Source: Microbulbifer variabilis (GTDB lineage: Bacteria > Pseudomonadota > Gammaproteobacteria > Pseudomonadales > Cellvibrionaceae). From it: 64,000 nt of DNA. Every line of letters begins with the position of its first letter. The stretch's first letter is position 1. Below the pieces are notes generated by a model that saw nothing but the letters and a program-made list of their open reading frames with translations, did no database searches and had not been told where the DNA came from. Below are positions 1 to 9,044 of this stretch, one piece after another. The stretch covers positions 4,791,836-4,855,835 of the forward strand of contig NZ_CP092418.1 in NCBI RefSeq assembly GCF_023716485.1, read 5' to 3'. The translations under genes and the position numbers were made by a program.

Positions 1-104
1 ATAAGCAAAGCGCTTTCAAGCACTACGAGACAGCAGCCGGGGCAGGGGGAGAGATTGGCTCTAAAGCTCAGGCCCGGATACAGGCCTTAACTGGGAAGGG
101 CTAA
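1..104 (+). CDS. C-terminal tail of an unidentified protein (partial)
   Basis: In the third forward frame an open frame enters from the left edge and stops at TAA 102-104. The visible 33 residues include HYETAAGAGGEIGSKAQARI, an Ala/Gly-rich amphipathic stretch. It resembles the last helices of a tetratricopeptide-type protein, but that is only an impression. A symmetric hairpin at 131-160 sits between this stop and the convergent gene to the right, as expected at the end of a real plus-strand gene. Function cannot be assigned, and it may be a chance frame. Confidence 0.4.
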   Translation, partial: KQSAFKHYETAAGAGGEIGSKAQARIQALTGKG

Positions 105-130
105 ATTTATAGTTTAGAAATTTTGATTTA

Positions 131-160
131 AAAATTTAAAAGGGCTAGTGGATAGCCCTT
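131..160. terminator. bidirectional hairpin terminator between convergent genes
   Basis: AAGGGCTA at 140-147 and TAGCCCTT at 153-160 form a perfect 8-bp stem with a 5-base loop. The left side is A-rich, giving a U-tract for the minus-strand gene ending at 175. The right side is T-rich, so it could also serve the plus-strand gene ending at 104. Confidence 0.7.
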
Positions 161-174
161 ATATTTTCATAAAA

Positions 175-1140
175 TTATAACTGAACTCTTAAGCCCAGCC
201 GGTACTCATCATACCGATAAGCATCGCAATCATCACACTCCAAATATCCAAATTCTGCATAATACCCATTGTATTTATTTGTTGCTGCGGCTAAGTAAGC
301 TACGTCAACGGCAATATTCTGATTAAAGAAGTGGGAAAACCCTAATTTATAACGATGATTTTCATCATAAGCTATATTGACGGAGGTCTCTTTATTAAAA
401 TAAAATTCTGCGCTCAACTCCGAGGCATCCCCCCATATTCTTCCGTTTCCGTGATAATAACTCGCTTCAACACTTAGATACTTATCATTTCCGAAATCTA
501 CGAAATATTTAGAAGATAAAATGTGATTGTCAGTTTCCTCAGCGACATTCATTGTAAAACCAAGATAACCAGTATCACTTAATTGGTGGCTATACTGGGC
601 GGTTAATGAAAACTCTTCTTCTTCATCAAAATACTTAAAATCAGTATTACTATAGTTTAATTTCACTAAAACATTCGGGGTGAAAAAATAACCAATCGAT
701 TGATCATAAATGTTGGCATATTTTTGATCCTCTATAGTAGCACTCAGCACCACACCATTTTCTACAAAATACTCACCTTTTGTAGAAATTGAATTTTGAT
801 GATGATCATTCCGCAAATAATCATTCCGAATTTCATATCGGGAGAATTGTGCTGATATATTGCTAACCTTATTGATGTACTCAAACTCCTTTAGAGGCCC
901 AAGAGTTTCTTTCCCTCCAAAATAGTAAGTAGTACCAACGGTTGAGGTTTTATTTTTTACTTCTTTAGCATTATAACCGGACGTTGGAAAATATGGCCAC
1001 CCCATTGGGCTATTGTAATGGTCATGAAATGAGTACTCTAAATCTGAATAACTCAAAGTAGTTATCGACTTATACTCCTCCGCCGTTACGCCAGTAGCAA
1101 GCACCATCAGGGGAACAACTGATACTTTAAAACCCTTCAT
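175..1140 (-). CDS. putative outer-membrane beta-barrel (porin-like) protein, copy A
   Basis: The protein is about 321 residues with a short signal peptide (MKGFKVSVVPLMVLATGVTA), then alternating polar/aromatic strands rich in Tyr, Asp and Glu. It ends in RLGLRVQL, as expected of a barrel's last strand although the last residue is Leu rather than Phe. I place the start at 1140 because AAAGGA lies six bases upstream; an in-frame ATG 15 bases earlier lacks such a site. It is a tandem paralog of the next gene. Both carry KETLGPLKEFEYINKVSN near the N-terminus. An outer-membrane location is inferred; the substrate is unknown. The base composition is AT-richer than the housekeeping genes. Confidence 0.75.
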   Translation of the reverse strand: MKGFKVSVVPLMVLATGVTAEEYKSITTLSYSDLEYSFHDHYNSPMGWPYFPTSGYNAKEVKNKTSTVGTTYYFGGKETLGPLKEFEYINKVSNISAQFSRYEIRNDYLRNDHHQNSISTKGEYFVENGVVLSATIEDQKYANIYDQSIGYFFTPNVLVKLNYSNTDFKYFDEEEEFSLTAQYSHQLSDTGYLGFTMNVAEETDNHILSSKYFVDFGNDKYLSVEASYYHGNGRIWGDASELSAEFYFNKETSVNIAYDENHRYKLGFSHFFNQNIAVDVAYLAAATNKYNGYYAEFGYLECDDCDAYRYDEYRLGLRVQL

Positions 1141-1270
1141 AAAATCCTTTTCCAACTATAGATTTGATTTGTAAGATTTTAATAGGATTTATTTTTTATT
1201 TCTAGAGACAATAACAATACGACAAGAAATAAACGTTTAGGTAACATCCAATAATTAACTAAGAAAATAA

Positions 1271-1296
1271 AAGGACTATCTAAGATAGCCCTTTTC
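1271..1296 (-). terminator. intrinsic terminator of barrel gene copy B
   Basis: A 10-bp stem with one mismatch (1271-1280 with 1284-1293) and a 3-base loop. On the minus strand it is followed by TTTTATTTT. It resembles the hairpin at 131-160 (both include a TAGCCCTT arm), consistent with duplication of the whole transcription unit. Confidence 0.7.
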
Positions 1297-1300
1297 TTAC

Positions 1301-2095
1301 TTACAGCTGTACGGTCATACCAATTTGGTAGATATCGTAATCGATATCACTATCAGTATTGGAAACATAAGCAGCTTCAACAGCGAAGTTGCGGTTGAAG
1401 AAATGGTTCATACCCAGCTTAAACTCTTCTTTTTCATCGAAAGTAAAGCCGACGGAGGTGCGCTGAGTAAAGAAGTACTCTGTGCCCAACTTCCAATAGT
1501 CATCGTCCTCATCGTAGCTGATATAATCCAGATCAATCGTTAAGTACTGTTCACCACCCAGGTGAGTAAAGTACTTAGAAGACAGGCTGCGAGTATCAAA
1601 CTCTTCATCAACTGAAAAGTCGAAACCGATATAATCGGTTCCATTCAGCTGGTGGTTATAACGAGCATTAACAGACAGCTCATTATCACTGTCGTTATCT
1701 TCATGTTCCAGGCTAACCAGGAAGTTAGGTGTGAAGAGATAACCTACTGATAAAGTATCAATATTTTCTTCACCCCAATCGGCTAACTGAGCACCTAAAA
1801 CCAGACCATTGGATGCAAAATACTCTCCACCGATGGTCAGAATATCGGAATCTTCACTGCCTTCGTTTAAATGAGAGAAGCCACCGTAAACATTGCTAAC
1901 TTTGTTTATATATTCAAATTCTTTCAGTGGGCCTAGAGTTTCTTTTCCGCTGAAGAAGTAGCGACTATCAAGAGTAAAACTATCATCACCTTTTTCTAAA
2001 TTGCTGTAGTTAGCTTTAGTAAAAGAATTGTACTCCTCGGCAGTTGTAGTAGCCGCAAGAAGCATCAGGGGGAGAGCTGCGAGCTTGAATCTCAT
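1301..2095 (-). CDS. putative outer-membrane beta-barrel (porin-like) protein, copy B
   Basis: The protein is 264 residues: a signal peptide (MRFKLAALPLMLLAATTTA, then EEY) followed by acidic, Asp/Glu/Tyr-rich alternating strands typical of a barrel, ending GMTVQL. The GAAGGA site just before the ATG supports this start. It is about 60 residues shorter than copy A. It shares the same maturation boundary, the KETLGPLKEFEYINKVSN block and repeated motifs such as LSSKYF and HFFN. A 160-base AT-rich gap and a terminator separate the two copies, so each probably has its own promoter. Porin function is inferred from architecture only. Confidence 0.75.
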   Translation of the reverse strand: MRFKLAALPLMLLAATTTAEEYNSFTKANYSNLEKGDDSFTLDSRYFFSGKETLGPLKEFEYINKVSNVYGGFSHLNEGSEDSDILTIGGEYFASNGLVLGAQLADWGEENIDTLSVGYLFTPNFLVSLEHEDNDSDNELSVNARYNHQLNGTDYIGFDFSVDEEFDTRSLSSKYFTHLGGEQYLTIDLDYISYDEDDDYWKLGTEYFFTQRTSVGFTFDEKEEFKLGMNHFFNRNFAVEAAYVSNTDSDIDYDIYQIGMTVQL

Positions 2096-2378
2096 TTCAA
2101 AATCCTTCGTTAACGTAGGGATCCAAATTGGGCTGCGGATTGTAACAAAAGAATTTTTGTCTGCAACAACAGTTAATTACACAAAGTCAGTTTGAGAAGA
2201 CTTTGCGACGAAGGGAATGAGAACAGGGGGCAGACAGAATTAAAGCTTCTTGCTTAGATGTAATTATCCGTAATCAAGTATTTTAAATACTCATTCAGAG
2301 ACCGATTAAAATTTACAGTTTTTTAATTTTTGAAAAATTTAATTTATTCAGCTTCTGTTCAGTTTTGACGAGGCAAGC

Positions 2379-2708
2379 TTAAGAAAGTTCATCATCATCA
2401 GCATAAGAAGCTACTACCTCTCTAAATTCTTTAAACTCTCCTAAAGGTCGTATACCCACAAAAGGAGCCACGCTTTGAATAATTTTATCAATCGCAAACG
2501 TATGTTCAGCCTGCATAGCATCGCGTTCTATTTTACTGTGCCAAGTGGCTATCGCTATGAGGCTATTTTCGTCACCGATCTTTTGCAAAAGTTCCGTGCC
2601 CATAGCCCCAGGTGCCCGCTGAATTAACTGAGACGCACGTACCCAGGCATCGGCATATTCTTCCGCTGTGAAACCTTCCTTAATTTGAACCTCAAAAATA
2701 TATTTCAT
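2379..2708 (-). CDS. ABM-fold (antibiotic biosynthesis monooxygenase-like) protein
   Basis: A 109-residue small protein of the dimeric alpha/beta-barrel (ABM) type: an N-terminal strand (KYIFEVQIKEG), a central GTELLQKIGDENSLIAIATW strand pair and a helix with ERDAMQAE. These proteins include quinol monooxygenases and heme-degrading enzymes as well as members of unknown role, so no substrate is assigned. The ATG at 2708 has AGGGG seven bases upstream; an in-frame TTG two codons earlier is too close to that site. It is downstream of phoU but separated from it by a terminator, so it is probably transcribed separately. Confidence 0.65.
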   Translation of the reverse strand: MKYIFEVQIKEGFTAEEYADAWVRASQLIQRAPGAMGTELLQKIGDENSLIAIATWHSKIERDAMQAEHTFAIDKIIQSVAPFVGIRPLGEFKEFREVVASYADDDELS

Positions 2709-2752
2709 CGCCAAGCCCCTAAATATTTCAAGTTCTTAAAATCTGCCTGCAA

Positions 2753-2779
2753 TAAAAAAGGCCGCTATGAGCGACCTTT
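2753..2779 (-). terminator. intrinsic terminator of the pst-phoU operon
   Basis: Arms 2757-2765 and 2771-2779 pair around TATGA. On the minus strand the single imperfect pair is a G-U wobble, and a run of six T follows, so the signal reads on the minus strand just after phoU. Confidence 0.8.
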
Positions 2780-2795
2780 CTTTGGCTGAGGAAAC

Positions 2796-3503
2796 TTAGG
2801 ATTTCCTTAAATTCAAATTCCTCTCGTGGCCGTGGCGAATATCCGCCCCCTCCACCAAGTAGACTACCTGCTCACAAATATTCTTGGCGTGGTCACCGAT
2901 ACGCTCCAGTGAGCGCAGTGTCCACAGCACATTAATGACGCGGGAAATACTGCGCGGATCTTCCATCATATAAGTCACCAGCTCACGGACGGCGGTGCGA
3001 TAATCCATGTCCACCTGTTCATCCTCGGCGAGGGTGCGCAATGCGGACTCCACATCGAAACGAGTGTAGGCATCCAGGGCGTCGTTGAGCATTTTGCGTA
3101 CAGCATTTGCCAGATGGCGTATCTCGGTATAGCCGCGCGGTGAGGTGCCTTCATCGGTCAGGGCAATCGCCATTTTCGCGATTTTGCTGGCCTCATCACC
3201 GATACGTTCCAGGTCGCGGGCGATTCGGGTTACCGACATCACCATACGCAGATCCGAAGCGGCGGGCTGGCGCTTGGCGATGATTAAAGTCGCGTGCTCG
3301 TCCAGGGCCATCTCGCACTTGTCGATTTCCTCTTCGACGCGCAGGACTTCCTCGGCGAGCTGGCTATCGGCATTCGACAGAGCATCGACGGCATCGGCTA
3401 CTTGGCGGGCGACCATGCCGCCCATTTCCAACATCTCGGTCTTGATTCCCTCCAGGTCCTCATTGAACTGGCGGGAGATATGCTGATCGAAGTGCATTTC
3501 CAT
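2796..3503 (-). CDS. phoU: phosphate-specific transport accessory protein PhoU
   Basis: PhoU is a cytoplasmic all-helical protein linking Pst transporter status to PhoR kinase signalling. About 235 residues with two PhoU repeats: the first has RIARDLERIGDEASKIA and the second RSLERIGDHAKNICE, the metal-binding acidic motifs of the family. I chose the ATG at 3503, preceded by GAGGG six bases upstream; a TTG further upstream has no such signal. It is the last gene of pstSCAB-phoU, 25 bases after pstB, and is followed by a strong terminator. Length and motifs are typical. Confidence 0.95.
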   Translation of the reverse strand: MEMHFDQHISRQFNEDLEGIKTEMLEMGGMVARQVADAVDALSNADSQLAEEVLRVEEEIDKCEMALDEHATLIIAKRQPAASDLRMVMSVTRIARDLERIGDEASKIAKMAIALTDEGTSPRGYTEIRHLANAVRKMLNDALDAYTRFDVESALRTLAEDEQVDMDYRTAVRELVTYMMEDPRSISRVINVLWTLRSLERIGDHAKNICEQVVYLVEGADIRHGHERNLNLRKS

Positions 3504-3528
3504 AGTTATCCCTCGGAGCAAGATTGGC

Positions 3529-4407
3529 TTAGCCGAAGCGGCCGGTAATGTAGGCTTCGGTTAGTTCGTGCTCCGGATTGGTGAACACGGTCTCTGTATC
3601 GTTGACTTCAACCAGGTGCCCCAGATGGAAGTAAGCCGTGCGCTGACTAACGCGGGCCGCCTGTTGCATGGAATGGGTCACGATGGCAATAGTGTAGTTC
3701 TCGCGCAGCTCATCGATCAGCTCCTCAATACGCGCAGTGGCAATAGGGTCCAGGGCGGAGCAGGGCTCATCCATCAGGATAACCTCAGGGCTCACGGCAA
3801 TGGCTCGGGCGATACACAAACGCTGCTGCTGACCGCCAGAGAGGCCGGTGCCCGGCTTGTCCAAACGGTCCTTAACTTCATCCCAGAGGCCGGCGCGGCG
3901 CAGGCTGTTTTCCACAATTTCATCCAGGTCGGCGCGGCGGCTGGCGATCCCGTGGATTTTGGGGCCATAGGCCACATTTTCATAGATAGACTTGGGGAAG
4001 GGATTGGGCTTCTGGAACACCATCCCCACCCGAGCGCGTAGTGGCACAACATCTACCTTGGGACCATAAATGGGGTCGCCATCCAGGCTCAGTTCGCCTT
4101 CCACCCGACAGCCTTCGATGGTGTCATTCATGCGGTTGAGGCAGCGCAGGAAAGTGGACTTACCACAACCGGATGGGCCGATCATCGCCACAACTTCATT
4201 GCGGCCGATATCCAGGCCCACATTGTGAATAGCCTGGGTTTCACCGTAGAACACATTCACATTGCGCATGCGTAACTTGGCGGTATCAGTGAAGGGCTGG
4301 CCCACTGTTTTCCGCACCTCGGCTTGGCTCACTGCCATTTTTTCACCGGTCAGTTCGGGTTGCGCCGCTTCAGAATGTCCGGCGGCATCCAGGGTCATGG
4401 TACTCAT
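3529..4407 (-). CDS. pstB: phosphate ABC transporter ATPase PstB
   Basis: The ATPase that powers periplasmic phosphate import through PstCA. About 292 residues with Walker [10 protein letters not shown] (about residues 77-85), Q-loop region [13 protein letters not shown], signature LSGGQQQR, Walker B VILMDEP and H-loop IVTHSM. A roughly 45-residue N-terminal extension precedes the ABC core, longer than in E. coli PstB. The start at 4407 has AGGA six bases upstream; an in-frame start further upstream would overlap pstA without a ribosome site. It lies between pstA and phoU in one operon. Confidence 0.95.
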   Translation of the reverse strand: MSTMTLDAAGHSEAAQPELTGEKMAVSQAEVRKTVGQPFTDTAKLRMRNVNVFYGETQAIHNVGLDIGRNEVVAMIGPSGCGKSTFLRCLNRMNDTIEGCRVEGELSLDGDPIYGPKVDVVPLRARVGMVFQKPNPFPKSIYENVAYGPKIHGIASRRADLDEIVENSLRRAGLWDEVKDRLDKPGTGLSGGQQQRLCIARAIAVSPEVILMDEPCSALDPIATARIEELIDELRENYTIAIVTHSMQQAARVSQRTAYFHLGHLVEVNDTETVFTNPEHELTEAYITGRFG

Positions 4408-4438
4408 AAATAATCCTGTTTTCCGATTATCCGCGCTG

Positions 4439-5725
4439 TTACCAGCGGCGCTCAAGTTTCTTGCGCAGCATTACTGCACTGGTATTCATAAGAATCAATA
4501 CACTCAGCAGCACCATAATGGCTGCAGAGGTACGCTCCACAAAGGCGCGCTCTGGGCTGTCGGCCCAGAGGAAAATCTGTACCGGCAATACCGTGGCCGG
4601 ATCGGTAACTCCGCCGGGTACATCCACAATAAAGGCAACCATACCGATCATCAGAAGGGGCGCGGTCTCACCCAAGGCCTGGGCCATACCAATAATCGCA
4701 CCGGTGAGCATACCGGGCATGGCCAGCGGCAATACATGGTGGAAAACCACCTGCATACGCGAGGCACCCATACCCATCGCCGCTTCGCGAATCGAAGGCG
4801 GCACCGCCTTCAACGCCGCACGGCTGGAAATAATAATTGTCGGCAACGTCATCAGGGTAAGTACCAGACCACCAACCAGAGGCGCAGAGCGCGGCAACTC
4901 AAAAAAGTTGATAAAGATCGCCAGCCCCAGCAAGCCGAATACGATGGACGGCACCGCCGCGAGGTTATTGATATTCACCTCAATCAGATCGGTCCAACGA
5001 TTCTTCGGCGCGTATTCTTCCAAATAGATAGCGGCAGCCACCCCGATTGGGAAAGACAGCGCCAAAGTCACCAGCAATGTAAACAGCGAGCCCATCAAAG
5101 CGGCGCGGATACCTGCCTGTTCCGGCTCGCGCGAATCGCCGTTGGTAAAGAAGGTGGTGTTAAAACGCTTCTTCAGTTCGCCACTTTGTAGCAACTGCTC
5201 GATCCAGCCGGCTTTCTGTTCGGATGTGCGGCCGCGGAAGCCCTCTTTGGAATCCTTCAGACTTTTAACAAAAGTATCCACATCGTCGTCAGCGGCAAAC
5301 CATACCTTCTCGCTCGTACCGAGTAGCTCTGGGTTTGCAGCCAGGCGATCACGCAGGTTAAAGGGTGCCCCCGAGGAGACCAGGCTATAGAGCTCACGCT
5401 TGTCACTGCGGCCAGTCACCGAGGGAAAACGCTCGCGCAACGCCGCGCGGATCACCCCGGTGAAATTGGCCCAGGCAAGGCTCTCGTCATCGACCTTCTC
5501 AATACCGAGTACCTGCGCATCGTAGTGCACTTCCAGCTCAATGGCGGTCTGCACAAAGGCGCCGCTACCCTTGCTGATAATATCGCTGAATAGAATAACA
5601 ACCGCGAGTATGCCGAAAGCGATACTGGCAATGCCCAGCCCACGAAACAATTTTTCCTTGCGATGGCGGCTGGCGAGGCGCTTCTCGATGCGCTCACGAA
5701 CCTGCGTCTGGGTGAGGTTAGTCAT
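4439..5725 (-). CDS. pstA: phosphate ABC transporter permease PstA
   Basis: An inner-membrane permease subunit, 428 residues and much longer than E. coli PstA (about 296). One transmembrane helix near residue 30-50 is followed by a long periplasmic insert (about residues 55-200), as in Pseudomonas-type PstA with the DUF3333 region. The core permease follows, with the ABC-permease coupling motif around [25 protein letters not shown]. The start at 5725 has GGGAG upstream and overlaps the end of pstC by eight bases, indicating translational coupling. Confidence 0.93.
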   Translation of the reverse strand: MTNLTQTQVRERIEKRLASRHRKEKLFRGLGIASIAFGILAVVILFSDIISKGSGAFVQTAIELEVHYDAQVLGIEKVDDESLAWANFTGVIRAALRERFPSVTGRSDKRELYSLVSSGAPFNLRDRLAANPELLGTSEKVWFAADDDVDTFVKSLKDSKEGFRGRTSEQKAGWIEQLLQSGELKKRFNTTFFTNGDSREPEQAGIRAALMGSLFTLLVTLALSFPIGVAAAIYLEEYAPKNRWTDLIEVNINNLAAVPSIVFGLLGLAIFINFFELPRSAPLVGGLVLTLMTLPTIIISSRAALKAVPPSIREAAMGMGASRMQVVFHHVLPLAMPGMLTGAIIGMAQALGETAPLLMIGMVAFIVDVPGGVTDPATVLPVQIFLWADSPERAFVERTSAAIMVLLSVLILMNTSAVMLRKKLERRW

Positions 5726-7097
5726 ACTGCTCCCGGTATTTTTTCACTACGTGCAAGGCGATAAAGTTCAGCACCAGAGTGGAGATAAATAGCATCAGGC
5801 CAAGCGCAAATGCGGCCAGGGTCTTGGGACTGTCAAACTCCTGGTCGCCGACCAGTAGCGTCACGATTTGCACGGTAACAGTGGTGACCGAATCCAGAGG
5901 GTTCGCAGTCAGGTTGGCGGCGAGGCCCGCGGCCATCACTACGATCATCGTTTCACCAATTGCGCGAGATACCGCCAAGAGTACACCGCCGACAATTCCC
6001 GGCAAGGCGGCGGGAATCACCACCTTGCGCACGGTTTCCGATTGGGTTGAACCCAACCCCAGAGCGCCATCGCGCAGGGATTGCGGAACTGCATTAATAA
6101 CATCGTCAGATAATGAAGAGACAAATGGGATAATCATAATCCCCATTACCAGGCCAGCGGCCAGGGCGCTCTCACTGGAGGCCTGTAAACCCATTGAGGT
6201 GGCCAGGTCGCGAATAAATGGGGCAACAGTCAGTGCCGCAAAAAAGCCGTATACCACGGTGGGTACACCGGCGAGAATTTCCAAAATAGGCTTGGCTACG
6301 TTGCGCACGCGCTTGCTGGCGTACTCGGCCAGATAAATAGCGGCCATCAGGCCCACAGGCACCGCCACCAACATGGCGATTGCGGAAACCATCAGGGTGC
6401 CGGTAAATAGGGGTACCGCACCAAAGGCTCCGCTGGAACCAACCTGATCGGCGCGCAGGGCCATCTGCGGGCTCCAGTGCAGGCCGAACAAGAATTCAGT
6501 CACTGGCACCGACTGGAAAAAGCGCAGCGACTCAAACAGTACCGAGAACAAAATACCCACAGTGGTAAAAATCGCGGCGCAGGCACAGGTAATCAGAATA
6601 GCCTTCAGGACTTTTTCCACTTTCTCACGGGCACGCAGCTCCGGAGAAAAACGCAACAGTGCAAATGCCCCCAGGCCCACCGCCAATACCAGGCTTAAAA
6701 AGGCCTGTAGAGTATTGGAATTATTGCGCAACTGACTGAGGTGCTCGGCAGCCGACTGTAACTGTGGAGATGACTCTCCCACCAAATGGCCAGCGGCAAG
6801 GTTTTGAATTTGTGCATAGAGCAGGTTCTGCCCGGCAATGGTATCGGGCTTATCGGCGATGCTGTGCATCACCATAGAGCGAATAATGGCATCGTCAAAA
6901 ATCAGCCAGGCACCCAGTAGTAAAAGTGCCGGTAAACCACACCAAAGCGCGGTAAATAATCCGTGATAGCTGGGCAGTGAGGCCAGATTACGCAGGCCTC
7001 CTCGGCTGCGCGCTGCACTCAGTGCACGACTAAAGCCGGTACCGTAGGCCACTAAAATCAACAGCAGCAAAAGGGCGAACAGTGTGGGGGTTTGCAT
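5718..7097 (-). CDS. pstC: phosphate ABC transporter permease PstC
   Basis: An inner-membrane permease partner of PstA, 459 residues with extra N-terminal membrane and periplasmic segments (one helix near residues 5-20, another near 50-70, another near 135-155). The MetI-type permease core follows, with coupling motif DGALGLGSTQSETVRKVVIP. The length matches the long PstC form found with long PstA. It is separated from pstS by about 138 bases containing a perfect hairpin, and overlaps pstA. Confidence 0.93.
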   Translation of the reverse strand: MQTPTLFALLLLLILVAYGTGFSRALSAARSRGGLRNLASLPSYHGLFTALWCGLPALLLLGAWLIFDDAIIRSMVMHSIADKPDTIAGQNLLYAQIQNLAAGHLVGESSPQLQSAAEHLSQLRNNSNTLQAFLSLVLAVGLGAFALLRFSPELRAREKVEKVLKAILITCACAAIFTTVGILFSVLFESLRFFQSVPVTEFLFGLHWSPQMALRADQVGSSGAFGAVPLFTGTLMVSAIAMLVAVPVGLMAAIYLAEYASKRVRNVAKPILEILAGVPTVVYGFFAALTVAPFIRDLATSMGLQASSESALAAGLVMGIMIIPFVSSLSDDVINAVPQSLRDGALGLGSTQSETVRKVVIPAALPGIVGGVLLAVSRAIGETMIVVMAAGLAANLTANPLDSVTTVTVQIVTLLVGDQEFDSPKTLAAFALGLMLFISTLVLNFIALHVVKKYREQYD

Positions 7098-7168
7098 TGA
7101 ATTACCGTGCTAAAAATGTCGATGTCGGCATTATCCCGACTTTTCCCTGTGTTTCCACTTGGCTTTCA

Positions 7169-7201
7169 TAAAAACGGCCAAGCCCTCTCGAGCTTGGCCG
7201 T
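7169..7201 (-). terminator. intercistronic hairpin between pstS and pstC
   Basis: Perfect 10-bp inverted repeat, ACGGCCAAGC at 7174-7183 and GCTTGGCCGT at 7192-7201, with an 8-base loop. On the minus strand it ends in TTTTT. It can act as a partial terminator or 3-prime stabiliser, letting pstS be expressed above the rest of the operon. Confidence 0.8.
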
Positions 7202-7235
7202 CAATTCCCTTTGACTGTACTACTCCAAGATAAAT

Positions 7236-8288
7236 TTACTTCGCAGCAAGATTGCTCAGGGCATTCAGCTTGCGAACGTCAGTAGCAATTTTCTGGCGTT
7301 TCTCTTGGGGCAACGGGATCATACCTTTGTCAGTCAGGTAACCTTCATCACCCCAAGCGCGCTCATTGGTGAACTCCGCCAGGAACTGCTTGATACCTGG
7401 CACTACGTCGGCATGTGCCTTCTTCACGTAAATAAACAGCGGGCGGGAAACTGGATATCTCTGATCGGCGATAGAATCGAAAGTCGGAGCCTGTCCTTCG
7501 ATCAAAGAGCCTTGTACTTTATCGGCATTCTGGTCGAGGAAGCTGAAACCAAAGATGCCTAGGGCATTTGGATTGGCAACCAACTTGTTGACGATCAGGT
7601 TATCGTTCTCACCGGCTTCAACATAAGCGCCGTCTTCGCGTACGTTGTGACAGATCGCCTTATAAGCGCTCTTGTCTTTTTTCTTCATGGCCTTGATCCA
7701 GCCAAATTTCTTACAACCACCTTCCATTGCCAGCTCCGCGAAGGCATCGCGGGTACCGGAAGTGGGGGGCGGCCCCAAAACTTCAATTTTGGTATTGGGC
7801 AGCGCAGGATTTACGTCTTTCCAGGTCTTGTAAGGGTTAGCTACCAGCGTTTCGGAACCGTCCGGGTTCGGTACTTCTTTTGCCAGGGCCAAGAAAATAT
7901 CTTTGCGGGAAAGCTTGAAAGGAGTTGCTTTCTTAGCATTGGCCAGCACGATACCGTCGTAGCCAATCTGTACTTCCACAACATCAACGCCGTTGCCGTT
8001 ACACATTTCCAGCTCGGACTGCTTAATGCGGCGGGAAGCACCAGTGATGTCTGCAGTGCTTTCACCAACGCCCTGACAGAACAGCTTCATGCCGCCGCCA
8101 GTACCTGTGGATTCAACTACCGGAGTCTTGAACTGGGTAGCACGGCTGAAACGCTCCGCCACAGTGGTGGTAAAAGGGTAAACAGTGGAAGAACCCACAA
8201 CACTGATGTAGTCGCGAGCCGCCAGGGCTACCTGAGAGGTGGCAAGGGTCAATGCCGCCAGGGAAGTAGCCAAAATTTGCTTGTTCAT
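7236..8288 (-). CDS. pstS: periplasmic phosphate-binding protein PstS
   Basis: The protein captures phosphate in the periplasm and delivers it to PstCA. 350 residues: a Sec signal peptide ending around ATSQVALA before ARDYI, then VVGSSTVYPFTTTVAERF with the phosphate-contacting Ser/Thr loop, STGTGGGMKLFC and PPTSGTRDAF, all characteristic of the PstS family. The length is typical of the Pseudomonas type. GGAG sits six bases before the ATG. First gene of the operon, with a Pho box upstream and a hairpin downstream. Confidence 0.95.
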   Translation of the reverse strand: MNKQILATSLAALTLATSQVALAARDYISVVGSSTVYPFTTTVAERFSRATQFKTPVVESTGTGGGMKLFCQGVGESTADITGASRRIKQSELEMCNGNGVDVVEVQIGYDGIVLANAKKATPFKLSRKDIFLALAKEVPNPDGSETLVANPYKTWKDVNPALPNTKIEVLGPPPTSGTRDAFAELAMEGGCKKFGWIKAMKKKDKSAYKAICHNVREDGAYVEAGENDNLIVNKLVANPNALGIFGFSFLDQNADKVQGSLIEGQAPTFDSIADQRYPVSRPLFIYVKKAHADVVPGIKQFLAEFTNERAWGDEGYLTDKGMIPLPQEKRQKIATDVRKLNALSNLAAK

Positions 8289-8347
8289 GTGTAACTCCGA
8301 TGAGTGTTTTTTATTTCACGCGGCGATGCTAGGAACAACGGATGACG

Positions 8348-8381
8348 ATTCTATGAATAAAACATGACAAAAAAGTTACAG
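8348..8381 (-). promoter_or_regulatory. Pho box and PhoB-dependent promoter of pstS
   Basis: On the minus strand CTGTAACTTTT (8381-8371) is followed directly by TTGTCATGTTT (8370-8360): two 11-base units matching the CTGTCAT-plus-four Pho box pattern. TAGAAT at 8353-8348, ten bases after the second heptamer, is a good -10 element. PhoB activation under phosphate limitation is inferred from this spacing. Confidence 0.75.
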
Positions 8382-8471
8382 CCGGAAATTTACCCCGCTG
8401 GTGCCCGGGCAAGCAAAGCGGTAACCTGCATACAAACGAGATAACAATAAGATGTAAAGAGAGAAGCCCCC

Positions 8472-9044
8472 ATGCTATTTCTGATGCGTGGAGCGCGTGC
8501 ACTGGAGAGTCTATCCAGTCGCACCGGCCACCTGCTCGCCTGGTTTACCTGGGCCATGGTCTTAATACAGTCCTGCGTTGTGGCTCTGCGCCACCTGTTC
8601 GACAGTGGCTCCATAGCGCTACAGGAGTCCGTAATCTATCTGCACGGTGCCGCCTTTATGTTGGGCCTGGCCTATGCGCTGCAAACCGACGCCCACGTGC
8701 GTGTCGATGTCTTCTATCGGCGAATGGGTCCCAGGGGTAAGGCTTGGGTTAATGCTCTGGGTTTTCTGCTATTTCTTTTGCCAGTCTGCACTTTTATGTT
8801 GCTGAGCAGCTGGCAGTTTGCTCTGAATAGTTGGTCAGTGCTTGAGGAGAGCGCCAATGCCGGCGGCCTTCCCGGTGTTTTCCTGCTGAAAAGTCTGATT
8901 CCCCTCGCGGCAGTAACCCTCGGTCTCGCCGGCACCGCCCAGTTTATTCGTGCTCTGCTACAGCTTATGGAGGTTTCAAGCCCGGTAAGCGAATCTGTAG
9001 CGAAACCACGATTGCTCAAGCAGGTGGAGGAGGCAGAGGCATGA
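8472..9044 (+). CDS. TRAP transporter small permease (DctQ family)
   Basis: The small four-helix membrane subunit of a tripartite ATP-independent periplasmic transporter. 190 residues with hydrophobic segments at about 20-40, 55-70, 95-115 and 135-155, and the DctQ signature region LQESVIYLHGAAFMLGLAYALQTDAHVRVDVFY. The stop overlaps the start of the large permease by four bases (ATGA), so the two are translationally coupled. It is divergent from pstS. The closest candidate binding protein in the window is the TakP-like protein at 15843-16991. Confidence 0.88.
   Translation: MLFLMRGARALESLSSRTGHLLAWFTWAMVLIQSCVVALRHLFDSGSIALQESVIYLHGAAFMLGLAYALQTDAHVRVDVFYRRMGPRGKAWVNALGFLLFLLPVCTFMLLSSWQFALNSWSVLEESANAGGLPGVFLLKSLIPLAAVTLGLAGTAQFIRALLQLMEVSSPVSESVAKPRLLKQVEEAEA

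Noticed and set aside
4262..5191. Open frame of over 300 codons opposite pstB/pstA
   Set aside because: It spans two genes on the other strand, is rich in His/Arg/Gln and has no plausible fold.
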